A DNA stretch of 64,000 nucleotides from Terrabacter sp. MAHUQ-38 (GCF_014518425.1 NZ_JACVCU010000003.1:846523-910522); one strand, 5' to 3'. Numbered from the stretch's first letter, positions 43,962-52,984 are shown. Translations and numbers: made by a program. Notes: generated from the sequence alone by a model not told the origin.

Positions 43962-44016
43962 CCGCGTCTTCACGACGCGGCGAAGGCCCCCACCCGCAAT
44001 CGGGTGGGGGCCTTCG
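43962..44016 (+). terminator. Double hairpin terminator after the subtilase
   Basis: A small hairpin (CCGCGTC/GACGCGG, 43962-43980) is followed at once by a perfect 16-bp hairpin, CGAAGGCCCCCACCCG (43981-43996) with CGGGTGGGGGCCTTCG (44001-44016) and loop CAAT. The second is the main terminator. No long U tract follows. Confidence 0.8.
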
Positions 44017-44136
44017 GCGGTATGCCGTGGTGCCCGGTTGGGCGGCAGGCCGGCCCCTCGCGTCGGTGCAGATCGCCGGACTCCTGCCCGGAGCCGAGCG
44101 GACCCGCCCGTGCGAACCACATCAACGACCTGCCAG

Positions 44137-44325
44137 TCAGGTACGCATCGGCACGGACGCATCAGCCGTGCGCAGCGCGAGCGCCTGGGAGTGCAGCACC
44201 AGCCAGACACCGCCGCCGCTGATCGCCAGTCCGGCAAGCCCGGGCCACGTGATCGGGACGCGGAACATCAAGGACACCCACAGCATCGTGGTCGGCTGGG
44301 TCAGGTGGAGCAGTGGCCCCTGAGC
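44137..44325 (-). pseudogene. C-terminal remnant of a multi-pass membrane protein
   Basis: The minus-strand frame ending at 44137 reads PLLHLTQPTTMLWVSLMFRV and GLAGLAISGGGVWLVLHSQAL before its stop. These are two transmembrane segments in the style of the last helices of a DMT-type transporter. Nothing like the rest of such a protein lies upstream; the frame runs straight into the GH3 remnant, whose stop is at 44328. I read it as a truncated gene end. The family assignment is weak. Confidence 0.4.
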
Positions 44326-44327
44326 CG

Positions 44328-45161
44328 TCACGCGATCCGGAAGCCGGCGCTCAGGAGGTCGGCCTCGCGAGAGCTCGGGCCGACAAGGAGGGCGAATTCG
44401 CCCGGCTCCACGACTCGGCGCGAGTCGGCAGTGACCACGCTGCAGGAGGCGGCCGGCAGCGTCAGCTTGACGGTCACGGTCTCGCCCGGCTGGATGGTGA
44501 CCTGCCTGTACGACTTGAGCTCCTTCTCCACCCAGGTGACCGTCGTGACGAGATCGCTGACGTACACCTGAACGGTTTCCAGCGCCGGGCGGGCGCCGGT
44601 GTTGGTCAACGTCACCTGGGCGGAGATGGTCCCGTCCGGATCCACCACCGGGGTGTGCACGGCGAGATCGGTGTACTCGACGGTGGAGTAGCTGAGTCCT
44701 TCGCCGAAGGCGAACAGGGGGTCCTGCGGGAGGTCGGCATAGCGGTCGCCGTGCTGGCCGCGCACGACGTTGTAGTAGACGGGCTGCTGGCCGACGTGTC
44801 GTGCGAACGACACAGGCAGGCGGCCGGACGGTTCGATCCGGCCCAGGACGAGCTCGGCGACGGCCCGTCCCCCGCGCATGCCGGGGTTGAAGGCCTGGAT
44901 GAGTGCCGCGGCGTTCAAGGCGGCCGGGGGGAGGACGGCGGGCTTGGAGTTGAGCAGCACGACGATCACGGGAGTTCCCGTCTCTACCAAGGCTTCCAAC
45001 AGCGCGACCTGGCCGCCGAGGAGCTCCAGGGTGGCGGTGGAGCGACCTTCCCCGATCAACGAGACGTTGTCGCCGACGACGGCGATGACGTAGTCCGCCC
45101 GATGTGCGGCGTCCACCGCTTCGGCGATCATGGCCGGGTCCGGCGCCGCGGGTTCGAGCAC
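44328..45161 (-). pseudogene. C-terminal half of a GH3 beta-glucosidase
   Basis: 277 residues match only the second half of a glycoside hydrolase family 3 enzyme. The GH3-C domain (ADYVIAVVGDNVSLIGEGRS, PVIVVLLNSKPAVLPP, AALIQAFNPGMRGGRAVAELVLGRIEPSGRLPVSF, FAFGEGLSYSTVEYTDL) is followed by an Fn3-like domain ending EFALLVGPSSREADLLSAGF. The N-terminal catalytic barrel with its SDW-type nucleophile is missing, and no matching sequence lies upstream. The open frame could still be translated from ATG 45161, but the protein could not hydrolyse glycosides. It is one of several remnants in this stretch. Confidence 0.75.
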
Positions 45162-45540
45162 CGGATATCTCGGCTGACTGTGAGGATCGCGCCATGGCCA
45201 GGCGGCGCGCCATCGGGGGGCCTCGGCCGTGACGACGACCCGTGGGCCTCACGCAGACCGACGCTCACCTGTAGCTGACCCAGAAGCGACGTGGCTAGGA
45301 GCGGAGCAGCTCTGAAAACACCGGCAGCCTCAGCCGCGATCCGAACCTGTGCTGGTTCGACCAGTACGCCAACGACGCGACGCCGCCCCGGGTGCCGTGC
45401 TGGTCGTGCTTGGCTTCCTTGGCCTGATGGCCGCGTCCTCGATCGAACCGTTTGCACAGTCGTGGGTACTTGTCCTGAGCTTGCTCTTGCTGCCCATCGG
45501 CTTTGCTCTCTGGAGTCCACTTGGGATGACTCGCCTGCGC
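45162..45540. other. Remnant-rich gap without an intact gene
   Basis: About 380 bases lie between the truncated GH3 frame and the MmyB-like remnant. On the plus strand at about 45390-45530 a frame encodes two hydrophobic stretches (AVLVVLGFLGLMAASS and VLVLSLLLLPIGFALW) in the style of a membrane protein end. It then fuses into unrelated sequence and has no convincing start. I see no intact gene, RNA or repeat here. Confidence 0.4.
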
Positions 45541-45747
45541 GCGCGGTCGGGTTCAGGCCCGGCGTCGGCGTGGCTCGACGTGTCGTTCGCGGTGGCGGCC
45601 CAGGCGGCGAGCAGACCCAGGGCCTGGGCGGTCGGCGAGTTGGCGTTCGGCGGTGAAGATCGTGATGGTGAGGTCGGTCTCGGCGCGCAGGTCCACGCTT
45701 TCGTAGGCGAGGGTGAGGTCGCCGACGATGTGGGTGTGGAAGTGTCC
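45541..45747 (-). pseudogene. C-terminal remnant of an MmyB-type regulator, frameshifted
   Basis: On the minus strand HFHTHIVGDLTLAYESVDLRAETDLTITIFTAE is typical of the last strand region of MmyB-type XRE regulators. The expected ending, AQALGLLAAWAAT, follows but in a different frame, so there is a frameshift near 45630. The helix-turn-helix half is absent. An intact member of the same family lies at 18165-19016. Confidence 0.6.
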
Positions 45748-45984
45748 TCAGGACCCTGGCTGCCCGGCCTCATGGTGGGGATAGGCGTCATCATCGTCAT
45801 CCAGGACCACTTCTCGCTGTTCGAGCCGGTCCACGTGATCAGCCGCGTCGTCGAGCGACTCCGGGGTTTCGGAGGTCGGGGCCAGCCCGGCGTCGGCCGC
45901 CGGTGTGGGATCGATCGGGATCTGCTGTTCCAGGAAGTCGGCCTCCGGAACGTCGTCGCTGGGATCGGTTCGCTGCGCAGCCAT
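45748..45984 (-). CDS. Small acidic protein of unknown function
   Basis: A 78-residue acidic protein: MAAQRTDPSDDVPEADFLEQQ, then ADHVDRLEQREVVLDDDDDAYPH. Short proteins of this style (…DVPEADLLEQQ… DRLEQ…) are frequent in actinobacteria and have no known role. ATG 45984 has a G-rich AAGGGG upstream. There is no signal peptide or membrane segment. It ends exactly where the MmyB-like remnant begins, so the 3' end might be affected by the rearrangement. Confidence 0.6.
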   Translation of the reverse strand: MAAQRTDPSDDVPEADFLEQQIPIDPTPAADAGLAPTSETPESLDDAADHVDRLEQREVVLDDDDDAYPHHEAGQPGS

Positions 45985-46319
45985 CCTGTTTCGCCCCTTC
46001 TCATCGGCACAGGCTCTGATCGGGTCTTGTCTCAGCATGCCACGAGTGGTATATGAAATCTATAGCGAACGCCATAGATCGTGTGCAGCGGTCCGTTGGG
46101 TCCGCGGACGATCACGAGATCACGATGGAGGTGAGAGCGAGGTCGTCTGAAGGTGCGGAGAGCTCCCGGTCAGCGCGTTCGGCGTGAACGCGTCCGACGC
46201 TCTCGCAGCGCGACGCCCGCGCCTTGACGGCGCACGAGTTCGCGCTGACCGGGTCCCTCCACGCCAGGACGGTGACCACCGCGTCGCGGTCTGGGCCACC
46301 GCCGATCAGCAGAGGCTCC
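45985..46319. promoter_or_regulatory. Non-coding gap with an AT-rich inverted repeat
   Basis: No convincing gene lies in these 335 bases. They contain an unusually AT-rich island with the inverted repeat ATCTATAGCG (46058-46067) and CGCCATAGAT (46070-46079), two-base spacer and one mismatch. It lies about 75 bp upstream of the leftward acidic-protein gene, so it may be its operator or promoter. The right part up to the J-domain gene shows nothing specific. Confidence 0.45.
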
Positions 46320-46715
46320 ATGACCATGGCCGTCGAACCGCCCGACCCCTATGCAGCGCTGGGGCTCACCCGGGAAGCCACCCCAGAACAGATCAAGCAC
46401 GCATACCGCTCCCTCCTGCGCCTCAACCACCCCGACACGAGTGGCGGTCAGGACGTCGTCGAAGGACGCGGTCCCGGCGAGGCGCTCCGGCAGATCATTG
46501 ACGCGTACGCGGTCCTCGGCGACGCTCAACGGCGAGCCGGCTACGACCGCAGCATCGCGGAGGCCGAGAGCAGTGCCAGCACCATCAGGGCCCGTTATCG
46601 GCAGGCGTCTTGGCAACGTCCGATGCAGCCTTGGATCCGGGTGGGTCCAGTGCTCTGGGACCCTGTCGTCCGCCTACGTTCGGCCCGAGCGCGTCGGGGC
46701 ACCCACCCTGCGTGA
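46320..46715 (+). CDS. J-domain (DnaJ-like) protein
   Basis: A 131-residue protein with one N-terminal J domain: DPYAALGLTREATPEQIKHAYRSLLRLNHPDTSGG, holding the HPD motif that stimulates DnaK ATPase, then IIDAYAVLGDAQRRAGYDRS. No glycine-rich or zinc-finger region follows, so it is a class III J protein. The basic C terminus (about 45 residues) has no recognisable domain. ATG 46320 follows AGAGG. No DnaK or GrpE gene is nearby. Confidence 0.8.
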   Translation: MTMAVEPPDPYAALGLTREATPEQIKHAYRSLLRLNHPDTSGGQDVVEGRGPGEALRQIIDAYAVLGDAQRRAGYDRSIAEAESSASTIRARYRQASWQRPMQPWIRVGPVLWDPVVRLRSARARRGTHPA

Positions 46716-46777
46716 CTGCCTGGAGTCGCTGGCAGCCGGCGGTTGTCCCTTCGAAGCTCGTGGGCGTGCGGCCACCG

Positions 46778-47140
46778 TCAGCCGTCGGTGGCGGGCACAC
46801 CGATGCTGTAGACCTTCCGGATGGTCTCGGTGACGTCCCACCGACCTGACCAACCCCGCGGCTGCACGACCACGTCGCCGGCGGAGATCTCGTATCGGTG
46901 ACCGGTCTCGCCGTCGGTGACCGTGGCCCGGCCGCTGAGGATGTAGCAGGTCTCGGTGTCGGCACGGTGCAGGACGGGCCAACCACCCGGCTCGCACTCC
47001 CAGATCCCCACCCGGACGTCGGCGGGAGTCTCGAACGCCAGGGTGGAGATCTGGGGGTCACCACTGTCGGCGCCGGGACGCTGACCCTTGGGCTGGAGGG
47101 CGCCGGTGACGATGGTGGCGGGTTGGTGCACGTAGGACAT
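46778..47140 (-). CDS. Cupin-domain protein (Cupin_3/DUF861-like)
   Basis: A 120-residue single cupin. RVGIWECEPGGWPVLHRADTETCYILSGRATVTD and YEISAGDVVVQPRGWSGRWDVTETIRKVYSIG match the Cupin_3 group. That group often sits beside aldehyde dehydrogenases and amino-acid catabolic genes, as here (107 bp from the dehydrogenase, same strand). Its function is unknown. Confidence 0.82.
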   Translation of the reverse strand: MSYVHQPATIVTGALQPKGQRPGADSGDPQISTLAFETPADVRVGIWECEPGGWPVLHRADTETCYILSGRATVTDGETGHRYEISAGDVVVQPRGWSGRWDVTETIRKVYSIGVPATDG

Positions 47141-47247
47141 GGGTGTTTCCCTTCGGGATCTCGGTGTCGACGAGCAAGCTCGTCAGGAGTTCGTGCGGAA
47201 GCCGTGACTGATGCCGGCCGAGTTCGTGGTGGTGACGACGGCGCAGG

Positions 47248-48627
47248 TCATCGCTGGATGTAGAACAGGCGCTTGTTGACGAACTCGTGGATCCCGAGTG
47301 GGCCGAGCTCGCGGCCGAAGCCGGAGCGCTTGGTGCCGCCGAAGGGCAGGTCGGGCCCCTCTGCGGCGGGGGTGTTGACCGACGCCATCCCGACCTCGAG
47401 CTGCGCGGCGACTCGGGTGGCGCGTTGCTCGTCGCCGCTCCAGACCGCGCCGCCGAGGCCGAAGTGGACGGCATTGGCCACCGCGACCGCCTCGTCGTCG
47501 CTGCTGACCGTGTAGACGACGGCGACCGGGCCGAACAGCTCCTCGTGGTAGGCCCGCATCTGCGGTGTGACGTCGGTGAGCACCGCGGGCGCGAAGTAGG
47601 CGCCCTGCTCGGAGACGAGCTCGCCGCCGATGTGCAGTGTGGCGCCCTTGGCGACCGCGTCGCCCACCTGGGCGAGCAGCGCCTCGGCGGCCCGGCGCGA
47701 CACCATCGGGGAGTATGCGGTCTCCGAGTCGTCACCGGGCGGGCGCGGCGTCATCGCCGAGGCCTGCTTGACCAGGACGGCCACGAAGTCGTCGTAGATG
47801 TCGTCCATGACGATCATCCGCTTGTTGGAGTTGCACGCCTGGCCGACGTTGGCCATCCGGGTCGCCCACGCCTGCTCGGCTGCGGCCGTCACGTCGTCGG
47901 TGTCGAGGACGATGTAGGGGTCGGAGCCGCCCAGCTCGAGGACGACCTTCTTCAGGTGGCGCCCGGCCTGCTCGGCGACCGCAGCGCCGGCGCGTTCGGA
48001 GCCGGTCAGCGAGACGCCCCGGACCCGCGGGTCGGCGATGATCGCGGCGACCTGCTCGTGGGTCGCGAAGAGGTTGATGTAGACCCCGTCGGGGACCCCG
48101 GCTTCCCTCATCAGGTCGGCGACGGCGAGCGCGGAGGTGGGGCAGTTCTCGGCGTGCTTGATCAGGATCGTGTTGCCGGCCAGCAGGTTCGGGGCCGCGA
48201 ACCGGGCGACCTGGGAGTACGGGTAGTTCCACGGCATGACGCCCAGCAGCGGGCCGATCGGGAGGTGCTCGATGCGGGCTCCGTCGTGCCCGGGCAGCGG
48301 CTGGTCGGCCAGCAGCGCCGCGCCATGGTCGGCGAAGTAGTCGAAGATCGTGGCGCACCACGCGGCCTCGCCGCGCGCCGAGGCCGGCCGCTTGCCCATC
48401 TCCCGGGTGACCAGCGCGCCCAGCTCGGCAGCGCGCTCCGCGAACAGCGTGCCCACCCGCTTCACGATTGCGGCGCGGTCAGCGATCGGCCGCGCTCGCC
48501 AGGCCTCGAAGGCTTCCGTCGAGGCGGCCAGCGCCGCCTCGACCTCGGCGTCGTCGGCGTGGGCGAATGTCTGCACCTTCTCTCCGGTGGCCGGGTCGGT
48601 GACCTGGTACGGCGGTGTCTGGGTCAT
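47248..48627 (-). CDS. NAD(P)-dependent aldehyde dehydrogenase, succinate-semialdehyde type
   Basis: A 459-residue ALDH. The general-base Glu is in VLELGGSDPYIVL, and the catalytic Cys in GQACNSNKRMIV. Cofactor-binding motifs MPWNYPYSQV and SLTGSERAG, and the C-terminal PFGGTKRSGFGRELG, complete the set. The GQACNS(N/T)KR form and the short N terminus resemble GabD1-type succinate-semialdehyde dehydrogenases. It runs with an upstream SDR (53 bp) and a downstream cupin, perhaps as one catabolic unit. The substrate is inferred from family only. Confidence 0.88.
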   Translation of the reverse strand: MTQTPPYQVTDPATGEKVQTFAHADDAEVEAALAASTEAFEAWRARPIADRAAIVKRVGTLFAERAAELGALVTREMGKRPASARGEAAWCATIFDYFADHGAALLADQPLPGHDGARIEHLPIGPLLGVMPWNYPYSQVARFAAPNLLAGNTILIKHAENCPTSALAVADLMREAGVPDGVYINLFATHEQVAAIIADPRVRGVSLTGSERAGAAVAEQAGRHLKKVVLELGGSDPYIVLDTDDVTAAAEQAWATRMANVGQACNSNKRMIVMDDIYDDFVAVLVKQASAMTPRPPGDDSETAYSPMVSRRAAEALLAQVGDAVAKGATLHIGGELVSEQGAYFAPAVLTDVTPQMRAYHEELFGPVAVVYTVSSDDEAVAVANAVHFGLGGAVWSGDEQRATRVAAQLEVGMASVNTPAAEGPDLPFGGTKRSGFGRELGPLGIHEFVNKRLFYIQR

Positions 48628-48680
48628 GTCGCTTCTCCAGTGGTCGTGTGATCTGCGCGGCGCTACTGCTCGTCCGTGGC

Positions 48681-49421
48681 TCAGAACGCGGTGTAGCCGC
48701 CGTCGACGGGCAGGACCGTGCCGGTGATGTAGCTGGAACGGTCTGAGGAGAGGAAGAGCACGGCATCCGCAATCTCCTCGGGCGTCGCGAGGCGACGAAG
48801 CGGGATCGTCGACTCACGACTACGTCGGTAGGCCTCCGGGTCGGGGCGTCGCCGGAACGCGGACTCGATGGTCTCTGTGGCGGTCAGACCCGGTGCGACC
48901 ACGTTGACGCGGATGCCCTGGTCAGCCAGTTCGACGGCCGCTCCGCGGGCGAGCATGATGAGTCCGCCCTTCGCGGCTGAGTACAACACCTGGCCGGCCA
49001 TGCCGACGATGCCCAGGCGCGAGCTGATGCAGACGATCGACCCGCCCGGGTCCTCAGTGGACATCAGGGGGATGAAGTGCTTCATGACGAGGAACGCACT
49101 GAGCAGGTTGCTGGTCAGCACGGCTTCCGCTTGTGCCGGGCTCGTCTCGACAAGCGGCGCGCTCAGCTGCAGCCCGTGCCCGATCACCAAGGCATCGACG
49201 GCGCCGAACTCCTGCTTCGCGGCGGCCGCTAGGTCCGCCACGAACGCGTCGTCGTCGAGGTCGCCCGCCAGGTAGACGTCGTCAGGACCCAGACTGTCGA
49301 TGCCGGGGCGCCGCCCGGTGAGGAGCAGCCGCGCGCCTTCGCTCCTGAACGAGCTGCACACGGCCTGCCCGATCCCACTGGTTGCGCCCGTGACCACCAC
49401 TCGGGCGTCCTTGAGAGGCAT
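48681..49421 (-). CDS. SDR-family oxidoreductase
   Basis: A 246-residue classical short-chain dehydrogenase: [11 protein letters not shown] (cofactor loop), LVIGHGLQ in place of the usual [12 protein letters not shown] with catalytic Ser, and YSAAKGG with catalytic Tyr-x-x-x-Lys. It ends [14 protein letters not shown]. The altered NNAG motif (IGHG) is notable. ATG 49421 follows GGGAGAG. The gene is divergent from an AsnC-type regulator and upstream of the aldehyde dehydrogenase on the same strand, so all three may belong together. The substrate is unknown. Confidence 0.85.
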   Translation of the reverse strand: MPLKDARVVVTGATSGIGQAVCSSFRSEGARLLLTGRRPGIDSLGPDDVYLAGDLDDDAFVADLAAAAKQEFGAVDALVIGHGLQLSAPLVETSPAQAEAVLTSNLLSAFLVMKHFIPLMSTEDPGGSIVCISSRLGIVGMAGQVLYSAAKGGLIMLARGAAVELADQGIRVNVVAPGLTATETIESAFRRRPDPEAYRRSRESTIPLRRLATPEEIADAVLFLSSDRSSYITGTVLPVDGGYTAF

Positions 49422-49712
49422 GGTCTCTCCCACTTCTTGGCGTAGCGGCCAGCTCGGCTATGTCGCGTGTCTTCGGAAGACGCGGTCCCTGAGGGCCGCG
49501 CAGGCTGCGAACCGGAGGAACCACGGCGGGAACACTATTGTTGTGTGGACGGCCGATCCAGACAGCCGGCCACTTTCCGGACGATTCCGCTTGAGACCCC
49601 GTCCTGCTTGAACGGATCGTGCTCTCAGTCGGCGCTTGCGCCGGGAACGTCCACCGGGCTCGCGATACGGTCATACAGTTGTTGGGGTCGTTCGACATCG
49701 AGGGAGGACGTC

Positions 49713-50204
49713 GTGCCGAAGGTTGCGGTGGACGACATCGACCTGGCCCTGCTAGGCGCTCTCCAGGCCGATGCGCGGGCTCCGATCGAGACGTTGTGCA
49801 AGGCGGCGAGGGTGTCTCGGGGCACCGCCTACGCCCGCTTGGCCCAGCTCCGTGAGGCGGGTGTGATCCGGAGCCTCACGGTGTCCGTCGATCCCTACAG
49901 GGTCGGCCTCTCCCTCGCCGCGCTCGTGCTGCTGAGGGCGAGCACGGAGAAGTTCTGGCGATGGTCGGACTTCGCGTCCACCTTCGAGGAGATGGACGAG
50001 GTGGAGTTCGCCGCGGATCTGGCGGGCGAGTTCGACATGGTCCTGCTGACCAGGTTCCGCGACGCGGACCACCTGCGGACCTTCCTGCAAGAAGATCTGC
50101 GCCGTGTTGCAGGCATCGCGGGCATCCGCACCTTCCTGGTGCTCAACGAGACGCCACGACGCTCATGGTTGTTGCCGAAAGCGCCGAGCGAAGGCGTGGA
50201 CTGA
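49713..50204 (+). CDS. Lrp/AsnC-family regulator
   Basis: A 163-residue regulator. The AsnC helix-turn-helix is DDIDLALLGALQADARAPIETLCKAARVSRGTAYARLAQLREAGVI. The RAM/ligand domain follows (GLSLAALVLLRASTEKFW, EFAADLAGEFDMVLLTRFRDADHLRTFL). GTG 49713 follows AGGGAGG. It is divergent from the SDR gene across 291 bp, in which no clear palindrome stands out beyond a weak ACAC/GTGT repeat near 49530. An amino acid effector is typical of the family. Confidence 0.87.
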   Translation: MPKVAVDDIDLALLGALQADARAPIETLCKAARVSRGTAYARLAQLREAGVIRSLTVSVDPYRVGLSLAALVLLRASTEKFWRWSDFASTFEEMDEVEFAADLAGEFDMVLLTRFRDADHLRTFLQEDLRRVAGIAGIRTFLVLNETPRRSWLLPKAPSEGVD

Positions 50205-50427
50205 GCGCGAACGGAGCCTCGACGCCGCCGGCCGGGTCGGAATGCCGTCCCAGCCTGCTGTGCGCCTTGAGCGTTGCGACGGCTCACGCGCGCGGTAGAG
50301 GCTCACGTCGCCGGTCTCGACAACCTCGTAGGCGAGGACACGAAGCTTGCGATTGGTGTTCTGGCCTCACTCGCCTCTGCACGGTGGCTCGCCTCGTCGG
50401 CGCGTCCTTGCTGAGCGCCGTCGTCGG

Positions 50428-51246
50428 CTACCTCGCCCTCGGGGCGACGGGGAGCTCGCCGGAGATCCGGTGTCCGAGCGCCTGGGAGACGTTGCGCGCT
50501 GCTGTCATGACGAGCGGGGCGAGCTGCTGGGCTCGCTCCTGGTCGATCTCGAAGGCCATGGCGGACATGCTGATCCCACCGATCGCCGCCCCGCGGTGGT
50601 CGCGCACCACGGCGGCGATACAGCGGGTGTGCTCCTCGTTCTCCTCGTCGTCGATCGCGTAGCCGCGCCGCGAGACGGTGTGCAGGTGCTGGATCATGGC
50701 GTCCGGGTCAGTGATCGTCCTCGGCGTCATCGGCGGCATGCCGGAGCGCTCGAGAACCGCACGGACCTCGGCCTCCGGCAGTCCGGCGAGCAGCGCCTTG
50801 CCGATGCCGGTGCTGTGCAGCGGGATCGCCAGTCCGATGCGGCTGCGCATCTCGTATGCGCGCAGGCCCTCGATCTTGGCCACGTACACAGCCAGGTCGC
50901 CCTGACGCAGTGCGAAGTGGACGGTGTGCGTCGTCGCGTCCCTGAGCCCCTTGAGAATCGGCTCGATCACCGGCATGCCTGCCTCGAAGTCCGCCCGCGC
51001 GGCAATGGTCAGCAGGCCGACACCCGGGAGGTACCCGTGCTCGCCGTCACCCCGCACCCAGCCCAGGGCCACGAGCTCCTGGATGATGCGGTGCACAGTG
51101 GACGTCGACAAGCCCGTGGACCGGCTGATCTCGGAGACCCCGGAGTGCTCGGTGATGGCTTCCACGACCCGCACGACCTTGGCAACCGCGCCGGTGCGGT
51201 CGACCGGCGCAGCTGGGGGCGGCGTTCTGCCCTGCGGCGCGGTCAT
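50428..51246 (-). CDS. IclR-family regulator of the uronate locus
   Basis: A 272-residue regulator with an IclR winged helix (VVRVVEAITEHSGVSEISRSTGLSTSTVHRIIQELVALGWV). The effector domain (GLRAYEMRSRIGLAIPLHSTGIGKALLAGL, RRGYAIDDEENEEHTRCIAAVVRD) has the standard IclR pattern. It overlaps the stop of kduD by four bases (51243-51246), so it is translated with kduD and kduI. IclR members such as KdgR control pectin and uronate genes, which fits this context. KDG or DKII is a plausible ligand, by analogy. Confidence 0.9.
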   Translation of the reverse strand: MTAPQGRTPPPAAPVDRTGAVAKVVRVVEAITEHSGVSEISRSTGLSTSTVHRIIQELVALGWVRGDGEHGYLPGVGLLTIAARADFEAGMPVIEPILKGLRDATTHTVHFALRQGDLAVYVAKIEGLRAYEMRSRIGLAIPLHSTGIGKALLAGLPEAEVRAVLERSGMPPMTPRTITDPDAMIQHLHTVSRRGYAIDDEENEEHTRCIAAVVRDHRGAAIGGISMSAMAFEIDQERAQQLAPLVMTAARNVSQALGHRISGELPVAPRAR

Positions 51247-52004
51247 CTCCCCAGCCACCCGCCGTCCACGACGAGCGTGTGGCCCGTGACGTACCTGGCC
51301 GACGGGCCCGCGAGGAACACGACGGCCCCCACCACGTCTTCCGGTGTTCCCCACCGCCCCGCCGGGATCCGAGCGCGGATGGCGTGCTCACGCTCCGGGT
51401 CCTCGCGCAGGGCGGTGGTGTTGTCGGTGCTGATGTAGCCGGGCGCCACGGCGTTCACGGTCACCCCATGGTCAGCCCACTCGTTGGCCAGGGCCTTGGT
51501 CAGGCCGACCAGGGCGTGCTTGCTCGCGGTGTAGGACGGCACGTTGATGCCGCCCTGGAACGACAGCAGGGACGCGGTGTTGATGACCGAGCCCGCCCCA
51601 CGTTGGACCATGGGAGCGCCCAGGGCTTGGGACAGCACGAAGGCGGAGTCGAGGTTGGTGGCCAGGACGCCGCGCCAGTCGTCGTAGTCCACCTCCAGCG
51701 CCGGGGCTCGGAAGATGGTCCCGGCGTTGTTGACGAGGATGTCGATGCGTCGCTCCGCGGCCAGCTCGCGCGCTGTAGTTGCGGCACCCTGAGGGTCGGA
51801 GAGGTCTCCGGTAACGGTGGTCACCTTTCGACCCAGCTGCGAGCACGTGTCGGCCGTCTCCCGCATCCCGGACTCGCTACGGCCCCAGAGGATCACGTCT
51901 GCTCCCGCCCCGGCGAGCCCCTTCGCGACGGCTGCCCCGATCCCGCGGCCGGCGCCGGTCACGAGCGCGACCTGGCCCGATAGCCCGAACATCGACTCGA
52001 TCAT
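51243..52004 (-). CDS. kduD: 2-dehydro-3-deoxy-D-gluconate 5-dehydrogenase (KduD-like SDR)
   Basis: A 253-residue short-chain dehydrogenase: LVTGAGRGIGAAVAKGLAGAGADV, ILVNNAGTIFRAPA, NTASLLSFQGGINVPSYTASKHALVGL (Ser, Tyr-x-x-x-Lys) and TGHTLVVDGGWLGR. The FQGGI(N/R)VPSYTASKH stretch is characteristic of KduD, which reduces DKII to KDG with NAD(P)H. Four-base overlaps tie it to kduI upstream and the IclR gene downstream. The pairing with kduI makes the assignment firm. Confidence 0.9.
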   Translation of the reverse strand: MIESMFGLSGQVALVTGAGRGIGAAVAKGLAGAGADVILWGRSESGMRETADTCSQLGRKVTTVTGDLSDPQGAATTARELAAERRIDILVNNAGTIFRAPALEVDYDDWRGVLATNLDSAFVLSQALGAPMVQRGAGSVINTASLLSFQGGINVPSYTASKHALVGLTKALANEWADHGVTVNAVAPGYISTDNTTALREDPEREHAIRARIPAGRWGTPEDVVGAVVFLAGPSARYVTGHTLVVDGGWLGR

Positions 52005-52819
52005 GCAAGGGCCTCCGTGGCCACGGGATCCATGTCGTTGTAAGCGAGGTTCTCCCCACCTGTGGCCCAGATGAACTTGTAGGGCGCTGTGCCGGCCCCG
52101 AAGTGAACCGACCACGGCGGGCTGATCACCGCCTGCTGGTTCGCGACCACGATGCTGCGGGTGCTCTGCGGCTGGCCGCACAGGTGGACGACGCGTTCGC
52201 CCTCCGGCAGGCCGAAGTAGAGGTAGATCTCCGTGCGCCGGTCGTGCGTGTGGCAGGGCATGGTGTTCCACACACTGCCCGGCTCGAGGGTCGTGATGCC
52301 GATGGCCAGCTCACACGACTCGACCCGGCCACCGGCGACGTACTTGCGGATGGTGCGACGACTCGCTGCGGCGTCGTCACCGACCTCCACGGTGTCGGCG
52401 TCCTCACGCGGGACGAGGGTGGTGGGGAGGGCCCGGTGGGCCGGCACGGAGACGAGGTAGAACGTCGCGTCGCCCGACAGCTCGATGCTGCCGGTCCCGG
52501 CGCCGACGTACAGGATGTCCTCGGCGTGCAGCTCGTGGGTCGTGCCGTCCGTGACAACCGCTCCCGACCCGGTGAGACAGACCACGCCGAGCTCGCGCCG
52601 GTCGCACAGGTTCTCCGAACGGATCTCGTGCGGAGCGACGACGCTCAGGACCTCTCCCCCGGGCATGGCTCCGCCGATCAGCACCCGGTCCGAGTGGCTC
52701 AGGCAGAACCGCACCTCCCCCGGGGCGAAGAGCTCGTCGACGAGGAACCGGTCACGCAGGTCCGATGTCGTCATCCTGTCGAGCTCAGACGGGTGAGTGG
52801 CCAGCCTTACGTCAGTCAT
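52001..52819 (-). CDS. kduI: 5-dehydro-4-deoxy-D-glucuronate isomerase
   Basis: A 272-residue KduI cupin that isomerises 4-deoxy-5-ketouronate (DKI) to DKII. Zinc ligands are seen in MPCHTHDRRTEIYLYF (His, His, Glu) and in PPWSVHFGAG (His). GVVCLTGSGAVV and ENLAYNDMDPV are also typical. ATG 52819 follows AAGGAAG; the frame continues upstream to 52891 without a better site. It is the first gene of the leftward unit and is divergent from the sugar importer. Confidence 0.94.
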   Translation of the reverse strand: MTDVRLATHPSELDRMTTSDLRDRFLVDELFAPGEVRFCLSHSDRVLIGGAMPGGEVLSVVAPHEIRSENLCDRRELGVVCLTGSGAVVTDGTTHELHAEDILYVGAGTGSIELSGDATFYLVSVPAHRALPTTLVPREDADTVEVGDDAAASRRTIRKYVAGGRVESCELAIGITTLEPGSVWNTMPCHTHDRRTEIYLYFGLPEGERVVHLCGQPQSTRSIVVANQQAVISPPWSVHFGAGTAPYKFIWATGGENLAYNDMDPVATEALA

Positions 52820-52847
52820 GCGCTCTTCCTTCGGATCATCGGATGGC

Positions 52848-52864
52848 TTCCCGCCTGACGGGAA
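52848..52864. promoter_or_regulatory. Candidate IclR operator between kduI and the importer
   Basis: TTCCCG and CGGGAA form an inverted repeat with a five-base spacer (52848-52864). The GGGAA half pairs again with TTCCC at 52870-52874, so three alternating half-sites lie in a row. This is 30-55 bp upstream of kduI and about 110 bp before the importer gene. It is the most regular element in the divergent region. Confidence 0.45.
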
Positions 52865-52984
52865 ACTCTTCCCTTCCAGCGGAATGACCACCAGTATGCA
52901 CGTGACATCAGGAACGCGCCAGCGTCAGCCGCAGCTGACCCGGACGGCATCCGACGAACACATCCACAGAGAGGTGGAGACCAG

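Noticed and set aside
44137..45252. Single long minus-strand gene across 44137-45252
   Set aside because: The frame joins unrelated pieces: only its last 60 codons look like protein (membrane segments), while the rest is the shadow of the GH3 remnant in another frame.
45349..46056. Plus-strand frame with two hydrophobic segments
   Set aside because: Only the first 60 codons look like a membrane protein. The rest mirrors the MmyB remnant and the acidic-protein gene on the other strand, so it is not an intact gene.
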